DNA from: Cornus controversa
Taxonomy: Eukaryota > Streptophyta > Magnoliopsida > Cornales > Cornaceae
Assembly: GCA_026545225.1 (NCBI GenBank)
Contig: CM048849.1
Span: 15,879,541 to 15,943,540 of the forward strand
DNA: 64,000 nt
Direction of reading: 5' to 3'
Every line of letters begins with the position of its first letter. Within the stretch, counting starts at the first letter, position 1. The notes under the pieces were generated by a model that was not told where the DNA came from, searched no databases, and worked only from the letters and a program-made list of their open reading frames with translations. Below, piece by piece: positions 21,528-34,612 of the stretch. Made by a program: the position numbers and the translations under genes.

Positions 21528-23465
21528 CTACAAATCAGAGAAGTCCATATCAGGCCACTCATCTTGTGCTACTTCATAAAAGTACTTAAAGCAGTCGATA
21601 TATGATTGGTAGAGGGCCCTATCAAAGTCGGGCAAATCATTGAAATGCTTAACCGCCAGTTCTTTGATCCCTGGTAGATCGACATTCCATCTGGCCATCT
21701 CCTCCCACTTGTTACTAAGCTAGGAGTTGAGGGCATCGATCTCCTCGTCTTGAGAAGCATTAGAAGCACGGAGAGTCTCTAACTCCGAATTAAGGGTGGA
21801 CCGCTCACTGCTAAAAGAGGCGTGTTCAGCGACAAAGGCGGTCTTCTGCTTCTCTATTTCCTGCTCCATCCAGAAGAGGTGGTTGGAGAGACCATGGGCG
21901 AGTGTCAAGCCCTGTTTATAAAATAATCATAAGAACGCAACATAAAAAGGAGAATTGCACATAAATGCAATAAGAATGGGGGCATACCTTAGTCATATTG
22001 GCTAGAAGATATCCAGTGAAGGTGGCGAACTCAAGGGCAGTCACCTTTTTAAGATCGCTCGAGAGAATAAACTCCCTAGCACGCCTTAGAGCAAATATTG
22101 TATCGGACAATAATGACCTGGTATGGCTGGCAGTCGGTGTCAATGACTCGGTATAACTAGAAGCAGGTCAGAAAGACACTTGGAAACTACCACCACCAAA
22201 AATTTACGTTGTCGGCACCCCAAAGGAGCTCGGGTCCGGGAGATTACCGATCGTAAACAGCTAGGTAGGAGGCACCCCAAACGGGTTCAGAGTTGGAGTG
22301 CTCGTGGGGGCAAGAGCCATAGTTGGGGGAGAATTTTTGACTGAAGGGGGAGATGATAAGCCCCCACCTCTGGTAAACCAATGCTCCTCATAGCCACGGG
22401 CCTTCACAGCCTTTTCTGCACAAAAGGAGAGGAGGAAGACACAATGCCTTTTCCTTTCACCTGTGCAAGGATGTCTCTGTCAGTCCTCCTCCGCGATGAT
22501 CCTGTACATTCTGACAAATAAGTACATATTATACAACTTGTTAAAGGAAATGAAATGGAATAAGTGAAAGAGCTAGGTGTATCCCACCTATCTGCGACAA
22601 CATGGGCAGCATAGCCTAATATACTAAGTCACACGTCAAAGGTCAGAACCATCGCGTCCCTCATAGGGAGTTCGTGAGCAATCTCCAGCCTATTCTCTTC
22701 TTCACTGTCCACGAGTGGTTTGACCCTAGTAGCTGAAATATAAAGGCAAGTTTCGCATGAAGAAAAATGTAGGGAAAGGGACAATGACCAGGAGAGATAA
22801 AGGTAAAAAGGAAAAAGGCCTACCGGTAATATCCCCGTTAGTCCAGGAACGGGGGATGTGGCAAGGTGGGAGCTCCTAGCACCCCGAAACAAAGAAGAAC
22901 CTTTCTTTCCAAATTTGTATCCGATGGCTGTTATCGATGATCACTAGCCCTTTGGGCCAGGACCCTACGCACTACCAGCTCTATATGTGACACTAGTCTT
23001 TGCTCTTCATAATGGTGTAATAGGAAAAAAAAACTCATTAAGTCTGAGTGGAGAGCTAAAGTTGCATGATTTCCACAGGATCAGGGCAGCCATAATAATG
23101 CACCAAGAGTTTGGCGTGAGCTGAGAGGGGCAAAGGTTGATCGTCCAGGGCAGTTCTTTGGCGAAAATTGGGACAGGAAACTGAAGACCAGAAATGAAGT
23201 AACCTTCATAGAAGCATGTTTCTCCTGGGCAGATGGAGTAGGTCCTCTCCCCTGGCAAGAGAGCTCTAGCCACAACCCCTGTGGGAAAAGAATAGCAAGT
23301 AGCCAGCTCTTCTACTTCGGTGTCTGTCATAGTAAAGGCAATGTCCTGACACTTTTCATAATATGCCATGATAGAATATAGGAACTCAAAAACTTGGACA
23401 AGAGGAGAGCCGGGGGCAAAAGTCTCTAGAGATGGCTTGTCAAAATTGTGATCAATAATGTGCAA
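21528..23465 (-). pseudogene. Antisense extra ORF of the Tat element (putative gypsy-type transposon domain)
   Basis: Runs opposite to gag-pol. The first exon (about 22824-23465) has the pattern of the plant 'putative gypsy type transposon' domain (PF04195 family): FYEGYFISGLQFPVP, then LPWTINLCPSQLTPNSW, and WKERFFFVSG further on. GT-AG introns are visible at 22733-22823 (91 bp) and 21912-21987 (76 bp). The last exon (21528-21911) has a charged coiled-coil (MEQEIEKQKTAF, then SELETLRASNA) and ends at 21528. There are in-frame stops, for example near 23005 and 21722. A TATATAAG box on the minus strand at about 23549-23556 lies roughly 85 bases upstream. No ATG is seen near 23465, so the start is uncertain. 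The function of this domain is not known. Confidence 0.65.
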
Positions 23466-23829
23466 ACAGCGAGAGAGGGAAAGGATGATAGTATGGGGAA
23501 TGTGCTACAAGTATTTAAAGTGGGTAAGAAGTGTAGGTGCCAACCACCTTATATAGGCACAATCCCAACGTTCTGATTCCAACGTCCCTATTCCAAAAAT
23601 GTTGAAATTGCAACGGTCACAAGCAATGGTCATAATCGTACAAGGGAGGATCTGGCTCCAAGGGTTCGAGGAACCGGCCAAGGCCGGGTGGACCAAAAAA
23701 AAATAAAGAGAGAGAGAAGGAGAAAACTATGGGTCGGGCTAATGGGTCAAGTATTCATTTTACCCACCCAACGTACCAATCAAAGTGTTCCTGATGTCCG
23801 ATAGGTGACGCTCATGAACAGGGGGCATC

Positions 23830-24195
23830 TGATGGAGTATCTGACTCCTAGTGTGAAACGTATGACGTGGGGGGTTAACACTAAGGTAACATGGACAAGG
23901 AGAATGTTTTAACTAAGACTTTTCTATCTCTGGATAGGGAAGGTAAACTAAAGAGCCAATGTTCTACTAGGACATGTTCCCACTTAAGCGCTATAAATAC
24001 AGGGACGGTCCATACACCAAGGAACACAATTAATACCCTCTGAGTTCTTTTAAAGCTTTCAAAGTCCTTTCGATTTCTGACTTGATCGTCGAAGTGTAGT
24101 GGACAGGCACCATGCCGATGCCCTTTCAATTACCCTATGTTTGTCTTTTTACAGGTTAGCATTTGACCAATCCAGGGTGGATTTGTGCTTTATCA
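23830..24195 (+). repeat. 3' LTR of the Tat-like element
   Basis: Begins TGATGGAGTAT and ends ATCA, matching 14562-14928 along its whole length. The TATAAATA box is near 23992. A minus-strand open frame here is a shadow of the LTR. Confidence 0.88.
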
Positions 24196-24200
24196 AAAAT

Positions 24201-25689
24201 CATGGAAAATATTTTTTAATGCATGGTCCAATCACCAGCAAAGTGGAGAAAGATAGAAAGGGTGGAGATCAAGCCTCCAACATATTGTCAAACATTCAAC
24301 TTTAAAAACAAATTTGAAATTTCTGAAACTATTTTAGTAAGTCGACCATATATTTTAATTCAGATATCGGAATGACGCAAACTTAGTGGTCATGGAAAGA
24401 AGACTTAAAAGCTTAGCATAATTGTATTTCACAATTTTTTGTGAAAAGTACATCTTCAAAGTCAAGTTGAAGAATATTTGGAAGGCAAACTTCTTCTTTT
24501 TTAAAATATTTCTTTCTTTCTTTGTAAACAAAATTTCGAAAGACTAATATATATGAGGGGAGAGAGACCAAGAGAAAGAATTTTTTTTGAGAAAGTTTAT
24601 TATTTTCTTGCATACATTCTTGTAATCTCTTCTCATTCGATGAAAAATAGTTTTATTTTCATGTGTTATTTTGTTGTTAATATGCTAGCGTAAACATCCC
24701 TCTTAAGGGAGTGATGAAACCACTATGGTTCAAATATAATTAGATGTCTTTTGTTTCTTGAATGATTTTTCCTCTCAAGAGTATTCTTTTATGAATCTCA
24801 ATGACAAAAACCTCACAGAAGAGGTTAGAGGCTAAAAATAGAGGGAAGATTCTTCGTGTTTGCCAAATAATGGTAATTCGAATAATGCCTACCACTATTT
24901 GATTTCTTTTCAACAAGAGGTAGTCATAGAGATTTTGCAAGAACATCTTTCATAAATATCCAAGTTATTTAATGCAATATTTTCCTTCATCTTTCCAAGT
25001 TATAAATGGACTGGAGGAGTGTTTTATTTATTTAAGAAAAATTCATATAAGAAAAATAGAAAATTTATTTATATGAATTCGTGGTGGTGGATTCTCTTCC
25101 CTTGAAAATTTTTCATTACTAGATCACAACTACTTGGTAGTAGTTTTATTATTCAAAAATCAAAAAATTAATTAAAAAAAAATCATTTTCATTCCATAAA
25201 CTAGTGTGTGAATTCAAGCTCATTCGAAATCTCACTTTAGAGTGGTTCGACCCTACTTATTACTATACAATTTTTGGTAAAATTTTTGTAGATTCTATTT
25301 TTGTATAAAGTGTAGAGAAACAACGACATCTATTGAATCTACACAAAACAAATGTCGTTGTCGTGTCAAGATTGAGCATTTAGAACACATATTCACAAAT
25401 GAAACTTTTTTGGGAGCCCACCCAAATTTTCTGCCCGATCTTTCTATTCTCTTATTTATTTATTTTTTAAGTTTGGTTTATTCATTTATTGTTCTTTTTT
25501 TAAAAAAAATGCAATATTTTTTTTAGATTGGTCACTTTCTGGATAACAATTTTTGTTTTAGTCATAACTTCTTCCCTACTACTCAAATTGGGCTGAAAGG
25601 AATTCTAGAGCGTAGAAAATTCAAAGGATTTCAATTTTCATATACTATTCTACCATATTCCATGTAAAGCTATGGATTTATTATTATTT
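24201..25689. other. AT-rich stretch without a recognised gene
   Basis: No domain, tRNA or complete element is recognised. A polypurine run with T-rich segments is at 24560-24600, and a short inverted repeat (attcatata ... tatatgaat) is at about 25044-25078. It lies between two retroelement blocks and is probably old element debris or flanking intergenic DNA. Confidence 0.5.
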
Positions 25690-28638
25690 TATTTTAAATT
25701 ACACATAATTATGTTCTAATTGTGATAAAGCATGATAAATTGGCGCATACATATGTGTTTTGTGAGTTAAGAGACCTTTCTGGAATTTTGGGTTCGAGTG
25801 TGAGACCCGAAATGAGTCGGATGACCCGGAAGACTCTTGGGTCTTGTCATGCCCCGATTTATGACACCTGGTTAAGGGCAAGGGAAATAATGGGTGAACG
25901 GGGAAATCATCATCCAATCCACTCTCTAACCACAAACACTCTTTGATATCATGCTCTGATACCATATAGTCATGCCCCAATTTTCAGTGCTCCCGGAATC
26001 CGTGGTTAACAGTGTTATCATATCATCCAAACCACTAATCACCTATCTAATCATCAATCACAATGCGGAAGCTTAAATCACATGCACGTACTTATGACCG
26101 TGCTTTGCAGACTCAGCAAGTTCCATTGGAGTCGATACATAACACCCCGTGTCCATCATAGGGTTTTTCAAAGTCACTGCCAGGTATGCATTTTGATGCA
26201 TCAAAATACTCATTTCAATGCATCGTCATTACGATGCATCACCCATGTTTCACCCGAAAACAACTCTCAGGAATTTTTCATTTTGAATCTCTATAGAAGT
26301 TACCATGCATCATTTCAGAGGTTATGATACATTGCTAGATTACGTTGCATCGTAATCACTTAGCTACTTCATTCAGCAATTCATCAGTGACTACAATGTC
26401 CATTACACTTAACCAATTCTCAACATGTGACTCTCATGCATTCTCCCTAAATTGAAATACATCATAAGAATGCTTTGAAACCTCATTATCATAATCCAAA
26501 CATAAATTCATATCCCATAGTCCTCAAATCATAATTTCATACATAATGGAAGTCAATACAAACCATTTCCATTCATATCCAAAACGTCACATATGATCTA
26601 TATAAATTCATTACATTTGAAGCTAAAGCATACCAACATAATTCAAATGTAATTACAATGTTTTCTACTTAGTACATATGCCACAAACTGGCATAGACAT
26701 TTATCTATGAATCAAAAGTCCAAAAGAACTTCAAAGGTCTATCAAGCCAATCATGTCTCATCCTCTATTAGTGCCTTATCTAAAAAGAGTTTAGAAATAG
26801 GGGTTGAGCATCACGACAACTCAGTAGGAATGATCCACCTAACTCTACTCTAACCCAGGCAGCCATGCATAAATGCATATGAAATCACTACATGTCTACA
26901 TGACAATAATCCATATGTTTTACCCTCAAAACAATCAAGTTTTAGAAATCATGTGTGATGCTTTACATTTCAATATATATACATATATATCAAGTTAAAC
27001 AAATCACCTTTCACATATAAACTTACTCCACATAAATCCAAAAATCAATTCAATGGGGACTAGCTTATCACACCAATAGTAAGGGTCTCTTCGGCACCCA
27101 AACTCTGCTCACGCTTTTCGAGTTACTATTCTGATGGATGTGCCATCCGCTTGGCTAAGTTTTGGGTCTCTCACCTTAGGGATCTATACCCTTATCTTAA
27201 TTCTCATATTGTCACGCCCCAAAAACTCACTTTTCACATAATGCATATTATCACATAAATGCACATATCGCACACAATGCAATGCATTTCATCAAATCAA
27301 TGCATTTTCTTTCTCAACTCAAGCTTGTCACAATGTCATTCCACTCAGCTCATGAAAATCATCATGCTTATGCATTTTTTAATAAAATTATATCTTTCAT
27401 ACACAAATCAACATTGAAAATCATATTTTCACATTTTTATCAAATGAACACAATTTCAACGCAATGCATTCATAGTCTCAATTTATTATATGCAACATAT
27501 ATAAGCCTTAACTAACATGTTAGACATATACATATGCATGAATCAAATTTTCATAAATATATATACATACACAAAACCTTACTCTCACCAAATGTCAAAC
27601 CTATCTTTCATGTCACAGTTAAGGGACCTATAGAATTAAAGGAAGAATTTCACACCCCTACCTTGAATTTCTAGCTTGGAAATAAACTTTGAAAATACCA
27701 ACCCTTTCAACTTCATAAATCATAAACTTTGTTATGTTTAAACTGAAGCCCTTGATGTCATCTATGCACTTTCCTTCTTTGGCTACCTCCAAATTACACC
27801 TTAAACACTCTAAAATCTAGAGAGAAGGGAGAGAGATGAAGTGGGTGAGTTAGAGAGAGAATGAGATCTGTAAATATTAAATATCTCAGATCCTTTGATA
27901 TTTATCTCACTCCTAGGAGCGCGAAATGATCGATTTGCCCCCGAGCCACTTAACGTACCCTCCTGACCTCCGTTTTTGATTTTGAAAACTCCAGCAGTCT
28001 TGAAATCACTTCCTTAACACTATAAACATTTTTTTTGGCCCATAGTCAAAAATAATATTTTCTAAAATTTTTCCGGAACTCCCGGAGTCATTAAACCTCA
28101 TCATAGGGATCCCGTTAACCAAAAAGTCAAACTTTCTCAAAAGTTCCCAAAACTTTCCAAAATCATAATATAAATTTCCAAACACATTTTTCGCATTCAA
28201 AACATACAAAACATCATTTAAAATGCATTTAAAGTAATAAATGATGCAAAAATGAAAATCGGCCAAAATTAGGCACGGTCTCTACAAGTCTTGAGAATTT
28301 GTATAAGGTTGTATATGAGTAATTGAAGTGTTCAAAAGATAAGTTTAGAAAATAAAATGGTAGTATATGATTAGTAGAGAGTTAATAATAACAAGGAGCA
28401 AATTAAGAGAAAGAGAGGGATTTAGTTGCAAAGGTGATAAATATAAATAGACTTGTATCATTTATCTCACCACAAAAATCAAATCTTCTTTCACTCTCTC
28501 TCTCTCTCTACAACTTCATCCCAACTTCTCTCTAGGATTTAGATGGATTAGAGTGAGATTTGAAAATTGTTCCAAGAGGAAAGATTCTTCTCCTCATCAT
28601 TCTCTTCGATTTGAACGGTTCAAACTTCAATTTGGTGA
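25690..28638 (+). mobile_element. Remnant of a Gypsy LTR in plus orientation, split
   Basis: The two parts, 25690-25844 and 28292-28638, look like one LTR interrupted by the minus-oriented element at 25845-28286. The right part carries a TC-rich leader and a GGATTTAGATGGATTAGAGTG run that parallel the corresponding section of the chromovirus LTR at about 30040-30110. The outer left limit is uncertain. No coding sequence is present. Confidence 0.4.
25845..28286 (-). mobile_element. Gypsy 5' LTR with primer site joined to the tip of a 3' LTR
   Basis: On the minus strand the element begins TGTAGAGACCGTGCC at 28286, runs through an LTR of about 2.3 kb to about 25968, then has a Met-tRNA primer site (gctctgatacca on plus, 25953-25964) and only about 80 bases of internal sequence, and ends with an LTR-like GGGGCATGACA tip at 25845. 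Flanks GGTCT (25840-25844) and AGTCT (28287-28291) match in four of five bases. It is related to the chromovirus LTRs at 29630 and 44909. All coding sequence has been lost by deletion. Confidence 0.7.
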
Positions 28639-29629
28639 TGTCATGCCCCGATTTTTGATTCCCTGGAACCGTGGGTGAACTCTTCCATTAAACTCTAATG
28701 AACCATCTTAACCTTTAATTAACCCACAAAAGCATAATCATATTCTTACACATGCGTATGTGCAATGCATCGTCAACTAATCTCAATGGGCCCCACAAAT
28801 AATCCTGCATATCTATCCAACACTATATGGACTGCAGTATTTCGTACAATTGAAACTCAGGTTTCACATAATCGAAAACCTCATTTCGCATAATCAAAAG
28901 TGGGGTTTCGCATGATCAAAATTCTCGCTCAATCAAAATACTTGCAAAGTTCTATCGAAATCCTCCTAGAATTTGACCCCTCTTCTATCGAAATTCTTGA
29001 TATAATTTCGCATGATCGAAGGCATTTCAATCATGCAAAATGGTGATTTTGCACGATCAAAACTGCCTTTGGCAAAATTCCTGATTTCCTCACACTTAGC
29101 CATTTTCATCCCCAATTCTCATTCTAACACTCTAGAATCATTTATACTACTTTCCAAACATAAATGAAACGCAATATCACCATACATGCATTCCAAATCA
29201 TGCATTTGAACCAAGTCATATATTTATCCCAAATGTTACTAATCATTGAACACATTTTCAAAATCTATAAGTCATCTTCACATAAATATACAAATAAAAA
29301 AAAAGGTCGTACCTAGTGCACAAGGCTCCTGGTTGAGCGAGGTTTGGGAGAGGTAGATTTAAGCTAGCCATACCCTCATTTTTGGAGAGGCTGCTTCCAA
29401 GTCTCAAACCCGAGACCTATCACTTTTTGGCCTTCCAAGTATATAGTCATCCTTTGAATTCTACACTATAGTGAATTAACATGTCACAAGCCGGCATGGA
29501 TAGCCATATACAAGATATCTAAAATATAGTAAAAATTTCAAAAAAGAACTCCACTTGGACGTTCACGTTCCATCCTTCAATGGCGCCTTATTTGTAAAAA
29601 GGTTTGGGGGATAAGGGTGAGCATAAAAC
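28639..29629 (-). mobile_element. Minus-oriented Gypsy LTR, left part
   Basis: Starts TGTCATGCCCCG, the reverse complement of the LTR 3' end used by the chromovirus-related families here. It is cut at 29629 by the chromovirus and resumes at 47409. The two sides join through a sequence like GGTGAGCAT..AACAATGCCC that parallels other copies of the family (compare 26800). It contains repeated TTCGCATGATCGAAA-type motifs at about 28865-29060. No coding sequence is present. Confidence 0.6.
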
Positions 29630-30338
29630 TGTAGAGACTGTGCCCAATTTTGGTCGATTTTTAATTTTTTTCATCATTTATTGCTTCAAGTGCATTTTAA
29701 ATAATATTTAACATGTTTTGAATACAGGGAACACGTTTGGAGAGTTGTATTAGGGTTTTGAGAACTTTTAGAAAAGTTTGACTCTTTGGTCAACGGGAGC
29801 CCCGGGATGAGGTTAAGTTAGTCTAGAAAATTTGAAAATTTTTACTTTTGGCTATAGACCAAATGAAATGTTTAGAGTTTTAAAGAAGTAATTTCAAGAC
29901 CAACGGAGTTTTTGAAATCAAAAACGGAGGTTAGAAGGGTATGTTAAGTGGCTCGGGGGCAAAACGGTCATTTGACATCCCAAGGAATGAGATCAATATC
30001 AAAAGGGGTCTAAGATATTTTATTTTATAGATCCCCTTCTCTCTCTAAACTCCCCCACTTCATCTCTCTCACTTCTTCCTAGATTTCAGACTAGTTAGGG
30101 TGTGATTTGAAAGTTCCCGTAGAAGGAAAGTGCGTAGGGGACACCAAGGGTTTTGGTTTGAACCAAACAAAGTCTCCGATTTGAGAAGTTGAAAGGGCTA
30201 GAATTTCAAAAGTTGAATTCCAAGATTGATATTTGAGGTAGGGGTGTGAAGTATTTCTTCACTTTGATTTTATAGGTCTTTTAAATTGTGACATGAAAGA
30301 TAGTTTAAGATTTCTTGAGTTTAGGGTATATATAAATA

Positions 30339-30342
<4 letters not shown>

Positions 30343-30375
<33 letters not shown>
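30343..30375. repeat. (TG)n microsatellite in the chromovirus LTR
   Basis: A dinucleotide tract of about 16 units. The 3' LTR has a shorter tract at the matching place (about 45617-45636), so it has changed length since insertion. Confidence 0.9.
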
Positions 30376-30383
<8 letters not shown>

Positions 30384-30970
30384 TTTATGCATATGTATAT
30401 GTCTAACATGTTAGTTAGGGCTTATATACGATGCATATGTGATCTTATGACTATGAGTGCAAATTGTTGAAATTGTGTTCAATTGATAAAAATATGAAAA
30501 TCTGAGTTTATATATAGAATTGTGCATGAAAGATATGCTTTTCCATAAAAAATGTATGAGCATGATGATTTTCATGAGATGAGTGGAATGACATTGTGAC
30601 AAGCTTGAGTAGAGAAGGAAAAATGCATTGTTTTGATAAATGCATTGCTTTGTATGGATTATGTGCAATTATGTAATAATATTCACTATGTGAAAAGTGA
30701 GGTTTTTGGGGGCGTGACAACATTGAGAATTAAGATCATCGGATGACCCCTAGGATGAAAGACTCAAAACGTGGCCAGGTGGATAGTGCATCTGTCAGAA
30801 TAGTAAACCGAGAAGCGTAAACAGAGTTTGGGTGCCGAAGAGACCATTACTATTAGAGTGATAAGCTAGTCCCCATTTAATTGATTTCTAGAGCTATGTG
30901 GTGTGAGTTATATATATATGAATTATGACTTGTTCAATTTGTTATATATATGTATACATTGAAATGTGAA

Positions 30971-33900
30971 TGATTCGTGTGTGAGTGTGACTCAAAAAGT
31001 ATATCAATTAAAAATTACCACACTTCGCAATAGAACGAATTCCTTGCAGAATAGGGCTATCGAAAGGAAGGGGTGTCGAACCTCAGGGACTGTGGTCTGA
31101 TTGAGTTGAATTGTTAGGACTAATTCTAATTAAATTTAAAAGAAATAAATTCTGATTTTTAATTCTAAATTAACTAATGAAGCAATTGAACAAAAGCAAG
31201 AGAAACTAAGGAGTGTAGAGAATATAAGATAAGTCTAGGGTAATTGATTTCACCACTAACTTCACAATCAATGGTCAATTGAACTAACTATGGGGCATCA
31301 TATCATGCATAAGTGGTGTCGGTGGCTACAAGCTCACCTCCATCCGTCAAGAAGATAACATATGATTAAGGCTAAGTCATGGACTATCTTCGATTGGCAT
31401 GGGCCATCTGCCTAACTACTCTAATCTAAGGTGCAGTATGGTTCATCTTCTCTAGGCATAATCCATCAAAGCTTTTAATGATATATTCAGTGAAAATCAT
31501 TGTGTAATAATCACTCTCATGATCACAGAAAACAAGAGGGACGAGTTCAATAACAACAATCAAATATCTAAGACAAGATAAGAAATCATTGAAACTGAAT
31601 TTATAAGACTTTTATTGCTCAATTCTATAATAAGAATCCTCTAAATTACATAATCTATGAATGAATACAAAAATCCCCAATAATTAGAAAAATCAAACCA
31701 GTGATGTTTAGTTAGGGCTCTATCAAAACCCTGGTGGCTGAACTAGCCGCTCATGATACGCCTTGTTCTCCAATGATTCTCTATTTCAAAAGCTCTTCAA
31801 AACTGCTGCCAAGCCTCCTCAATACAGCCCTAATTTGTCACTTTAAATAGCCAAGAGAATACATCAAAGTCCTAATCCAATTAGGAATTAATTAGGTTTT
31901 CCCGCAGCACTAATCAGGTGGGTTTTTCCTGCTGACTTCGGCCCAACTTTTGACCCACTAGAAGTCCGATTTACGGAATTTTCGTGAAATACAAAAGTGT
32001 GCAGAATCAAATTTCGTTCAACCCCACGCAAAAATTATGTCGGTTTGAGGCTCAAAAATAAGACTTCTGGTCCGTTTTCCAAAACGAGATTAAGACTATA
32101 TTATGCGCAGATTTGGGCTTCAGACCCGAAACCTTCTTAAGCAGCTGTAATTCTCTTGGACCTCTTCCTTGGGCTGATTTGAGTTAAAATATGGAGTTCA
32201 ATGGATCCCTTTGATGTAGGCTTCATCTAACCATCTTGCATGTAATCTTTAAAAGCCCAAAATCACGGTTTTAACTGAAATAATCATTAAGGCCCTGAAA
32301 ATACAGAAAACACTAAAACAAAGTAAAATTACAAAATAATCTATCACTAAGAGAATAAAATCCATAAGTTAAGAGGCTAGAATGCGTAACATTCAACGCC
32401 GATCACACCCCCAAACTTACATATTGCTAGTCCCTTAGCAATAGAATAAAACAAAACTAAAACAAAGAAACTACTAAACACTAACTAAACTACCCAACTC
32501 CACTTTCGTGGGAGAAACGATTGCATTTAGCATATGCAACAAGCCTTTAAACCCCTAGGTTCCCCCTAGTGGACGAGTATAGTCTCGTGAGGGTTTCCAG
32601 AAATGTTACCCACAAACATTCAAAATTCTGTTTCAACATTAATTCAAGAAGAAGATTACAATATATAGTTACAAACTTGCATTCAAGAATAATTTCAAAC
32701 TTTCAAATTCTATAATTCAAATCAATGGTCCTCATGCATAATTCACATCAACATATCTCAAAATAATCAACTCTAGCTCCCTCATGTAAAGTGAACTAGC
32801 AGTCATCTCATGTAGCATAACCAAGCTCTGAATATATTAAGGCACATACCCTTTCAACTCACTAGCTCCCCTTATTGAAATCATACTTCCAAACATGAAT
32901 ACATGACTTTTTTATTTTTTTTTTAATTCTTTTTTTTCATTGCTTTATTGGTTGTGCAATGTCTTGATCTATTAAGCTTTCTGAAAGATCCATGTAGCAA
33001 GCTTTCAGTCAGTGACTCCCAAACCAGATGGCTTTAGGGCACTAGGCTTTAAGATACCCTGAAAACCTAATTACTCGAATCAGTCAGGCTACAAATCAAG
33101 ACAACCAATGCTCATCTTTTCTCACCCTTTCACTTTTGACGCGAACACTCCGTGCTTCCTGAGGCATAGAGGCCCGGTTACTCATGAAAAGGATCAAATT
33201 GATTTGCTTATTCATCATTTTTTTTCTTTTTCATCTCTTTTTTTTTCTTTTCATTGAAGTCAAGTAAAACACATTATCGGTACTCATTCTCAAGAGATAC
33301 TAATTAATATCAAGCATATGTAACTCAATAACTCAAAACCACAGTTTATACCCCCATAAGACTATGCTAGTGTGTCTGTGCATGTAAGGAAACTAAAATT
33401 AATCATCCCAAAGCATGTTATTGCAAACCATGATTAAAACCACATAATTTAAATTATAGTTTTCAAAAATTTAAAACATACTCAAAAATTGTAAGTTAAG
33501 CACCTACATAAGGTACTAATCCCTTGAATAATGTCAAAACATTCTATCTAAAAACAAAAGAAAATAAAATAAAAAATAAACTAAGAAAAATAAAAATAAA
33601 ATAAAATCCTAATACAAAAAGAATTTCACACAAATTTCCCCCCATATGCAATAAAGTACATAAATAGGCATCGCCTCACCCCCAAACTTAAACTGTACAT
33701 TGTCCTCAATGTACACCCAATTGAAGCATAGAGAAGAGTAAGAACGATGTTACCAGGAATCCGGAGAGGTAGTGGCAAGAAAATAGAGCACACCAAGGTA
33801 TATGTAGGCAATGCAAGCACTCCCCCAAACTTGGATATTTCAACCTGTCAAAACAAACCACTATACCCCAAAGACCAAGTGAAATAGTATGGGTGAAAAT

Positions 33901-34612
33901 AAATATGAAATAAATTTTTTTTTTTTTTGTAACTGAAAAAAAAACAAAATGAAAAATAAAATAAAGAAAAGAAAATTAAAAAAAATAAAAAATAAAAATA
34001 CAAAAGATAGTTACCTCCGAAAAAATCAAGGAGAAGGTGGTGACGAAGCATCTAAGTCATGGCCAGAATGGAGCACCAAAATCAACCAACTAGCCCTCAG
34101 TTAATGTGCAATGTCCTCCCCCAAACTTGTAGCACAAAACCTCTCAAAGAAAACTTTTGACCCACTAGAAGTCTGATTTACGAAATTTTCGTGAAATACA
34201 AAAGTGTGCAGAATCAAATTTCGTTCAACCTTACGCGAGAATTATGTCGATTTGAGGCTCAAAAATAAGAATTCTGGTCCATTTTCCAAAACGAGATTAA
34301 GACTATATTATGCGCAGATTTGGGCTTCAGGCCCGAAACCTTCTTAAGCAGCTGTAATTCTCTTGGACCTCTTCCTTGGGCTGATTTGAGTTAAAATATG
34401 GAGTTCAATGGATCCCTTTGATGTAGGCTTCATCTAACCATCTTGCATGTAATCTTTAAAAGCCCAAAATCACGGTTTTAACTGAAATAATCATTAAGGC
34501 CCTGAAAATACAGAAAACACTAAAACAAAGTAAAATCACAAAATAATCTATCACTAAGAGAATAAAATACATAAGTTAAGAGGCTAGAATGCGTAACATT
34601 CAACGCCGATCA
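30971..34612 (-). mobile_element. Athila-like element reduced by internal deletion
   Basis: Exact duplication GTGAA at 30966-30970 and 34613-34617. On the minus strand: the first 461 bases of a 5' LTR (34612 down to 34152), then 3' untranslated sequence (34151-32406), a purine-rich tract (aagtttgggggtg, complement of 32406-32418) and a complete 3' LTR (32405-30971, 1435 bp). The rest of the 5' LTR, primer site, gag, pol and envelope-like frame are missing. By eye the overlapping LTR parts differ at only about a dozen positions, so the insertion is fairly recent. It is the same family as the element at 53307-63259. Confidence 0.87.

Larger units (their letters stand above)
14562..24195 (+). 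mobile_element. Tat-lineage Ty3/Gypsy retrotransposon, defective
   Basis: 9634 bp, bounded by LTRs 14562-14928 and 23830-24195 and by flanks AAAAC (14557-14561) and AAAAT (24196-24200). A primer-binding-site-like run (ttgcaccgtctgtgggaacc) follows the first LTR from 14931, and a purine-rich tract (acagggggcat) precedes the second. Order: gag, protease, reverse transcriptase, RNase H, a second RNase H, integrase, tandem repeats, then an antisense frame. RT before integrase defines Gypsy. The second RNase H domain and antisense extra frame are known features of the Tat lineage. Frameshifts and stops break every major domain. Confidence 0.9.

Noticed and set aside
25699..25980. 93-codon minus-strand frame
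   Set aside because: It crosses the border of an LTR insertion (25845) and so cannot be an old gene.
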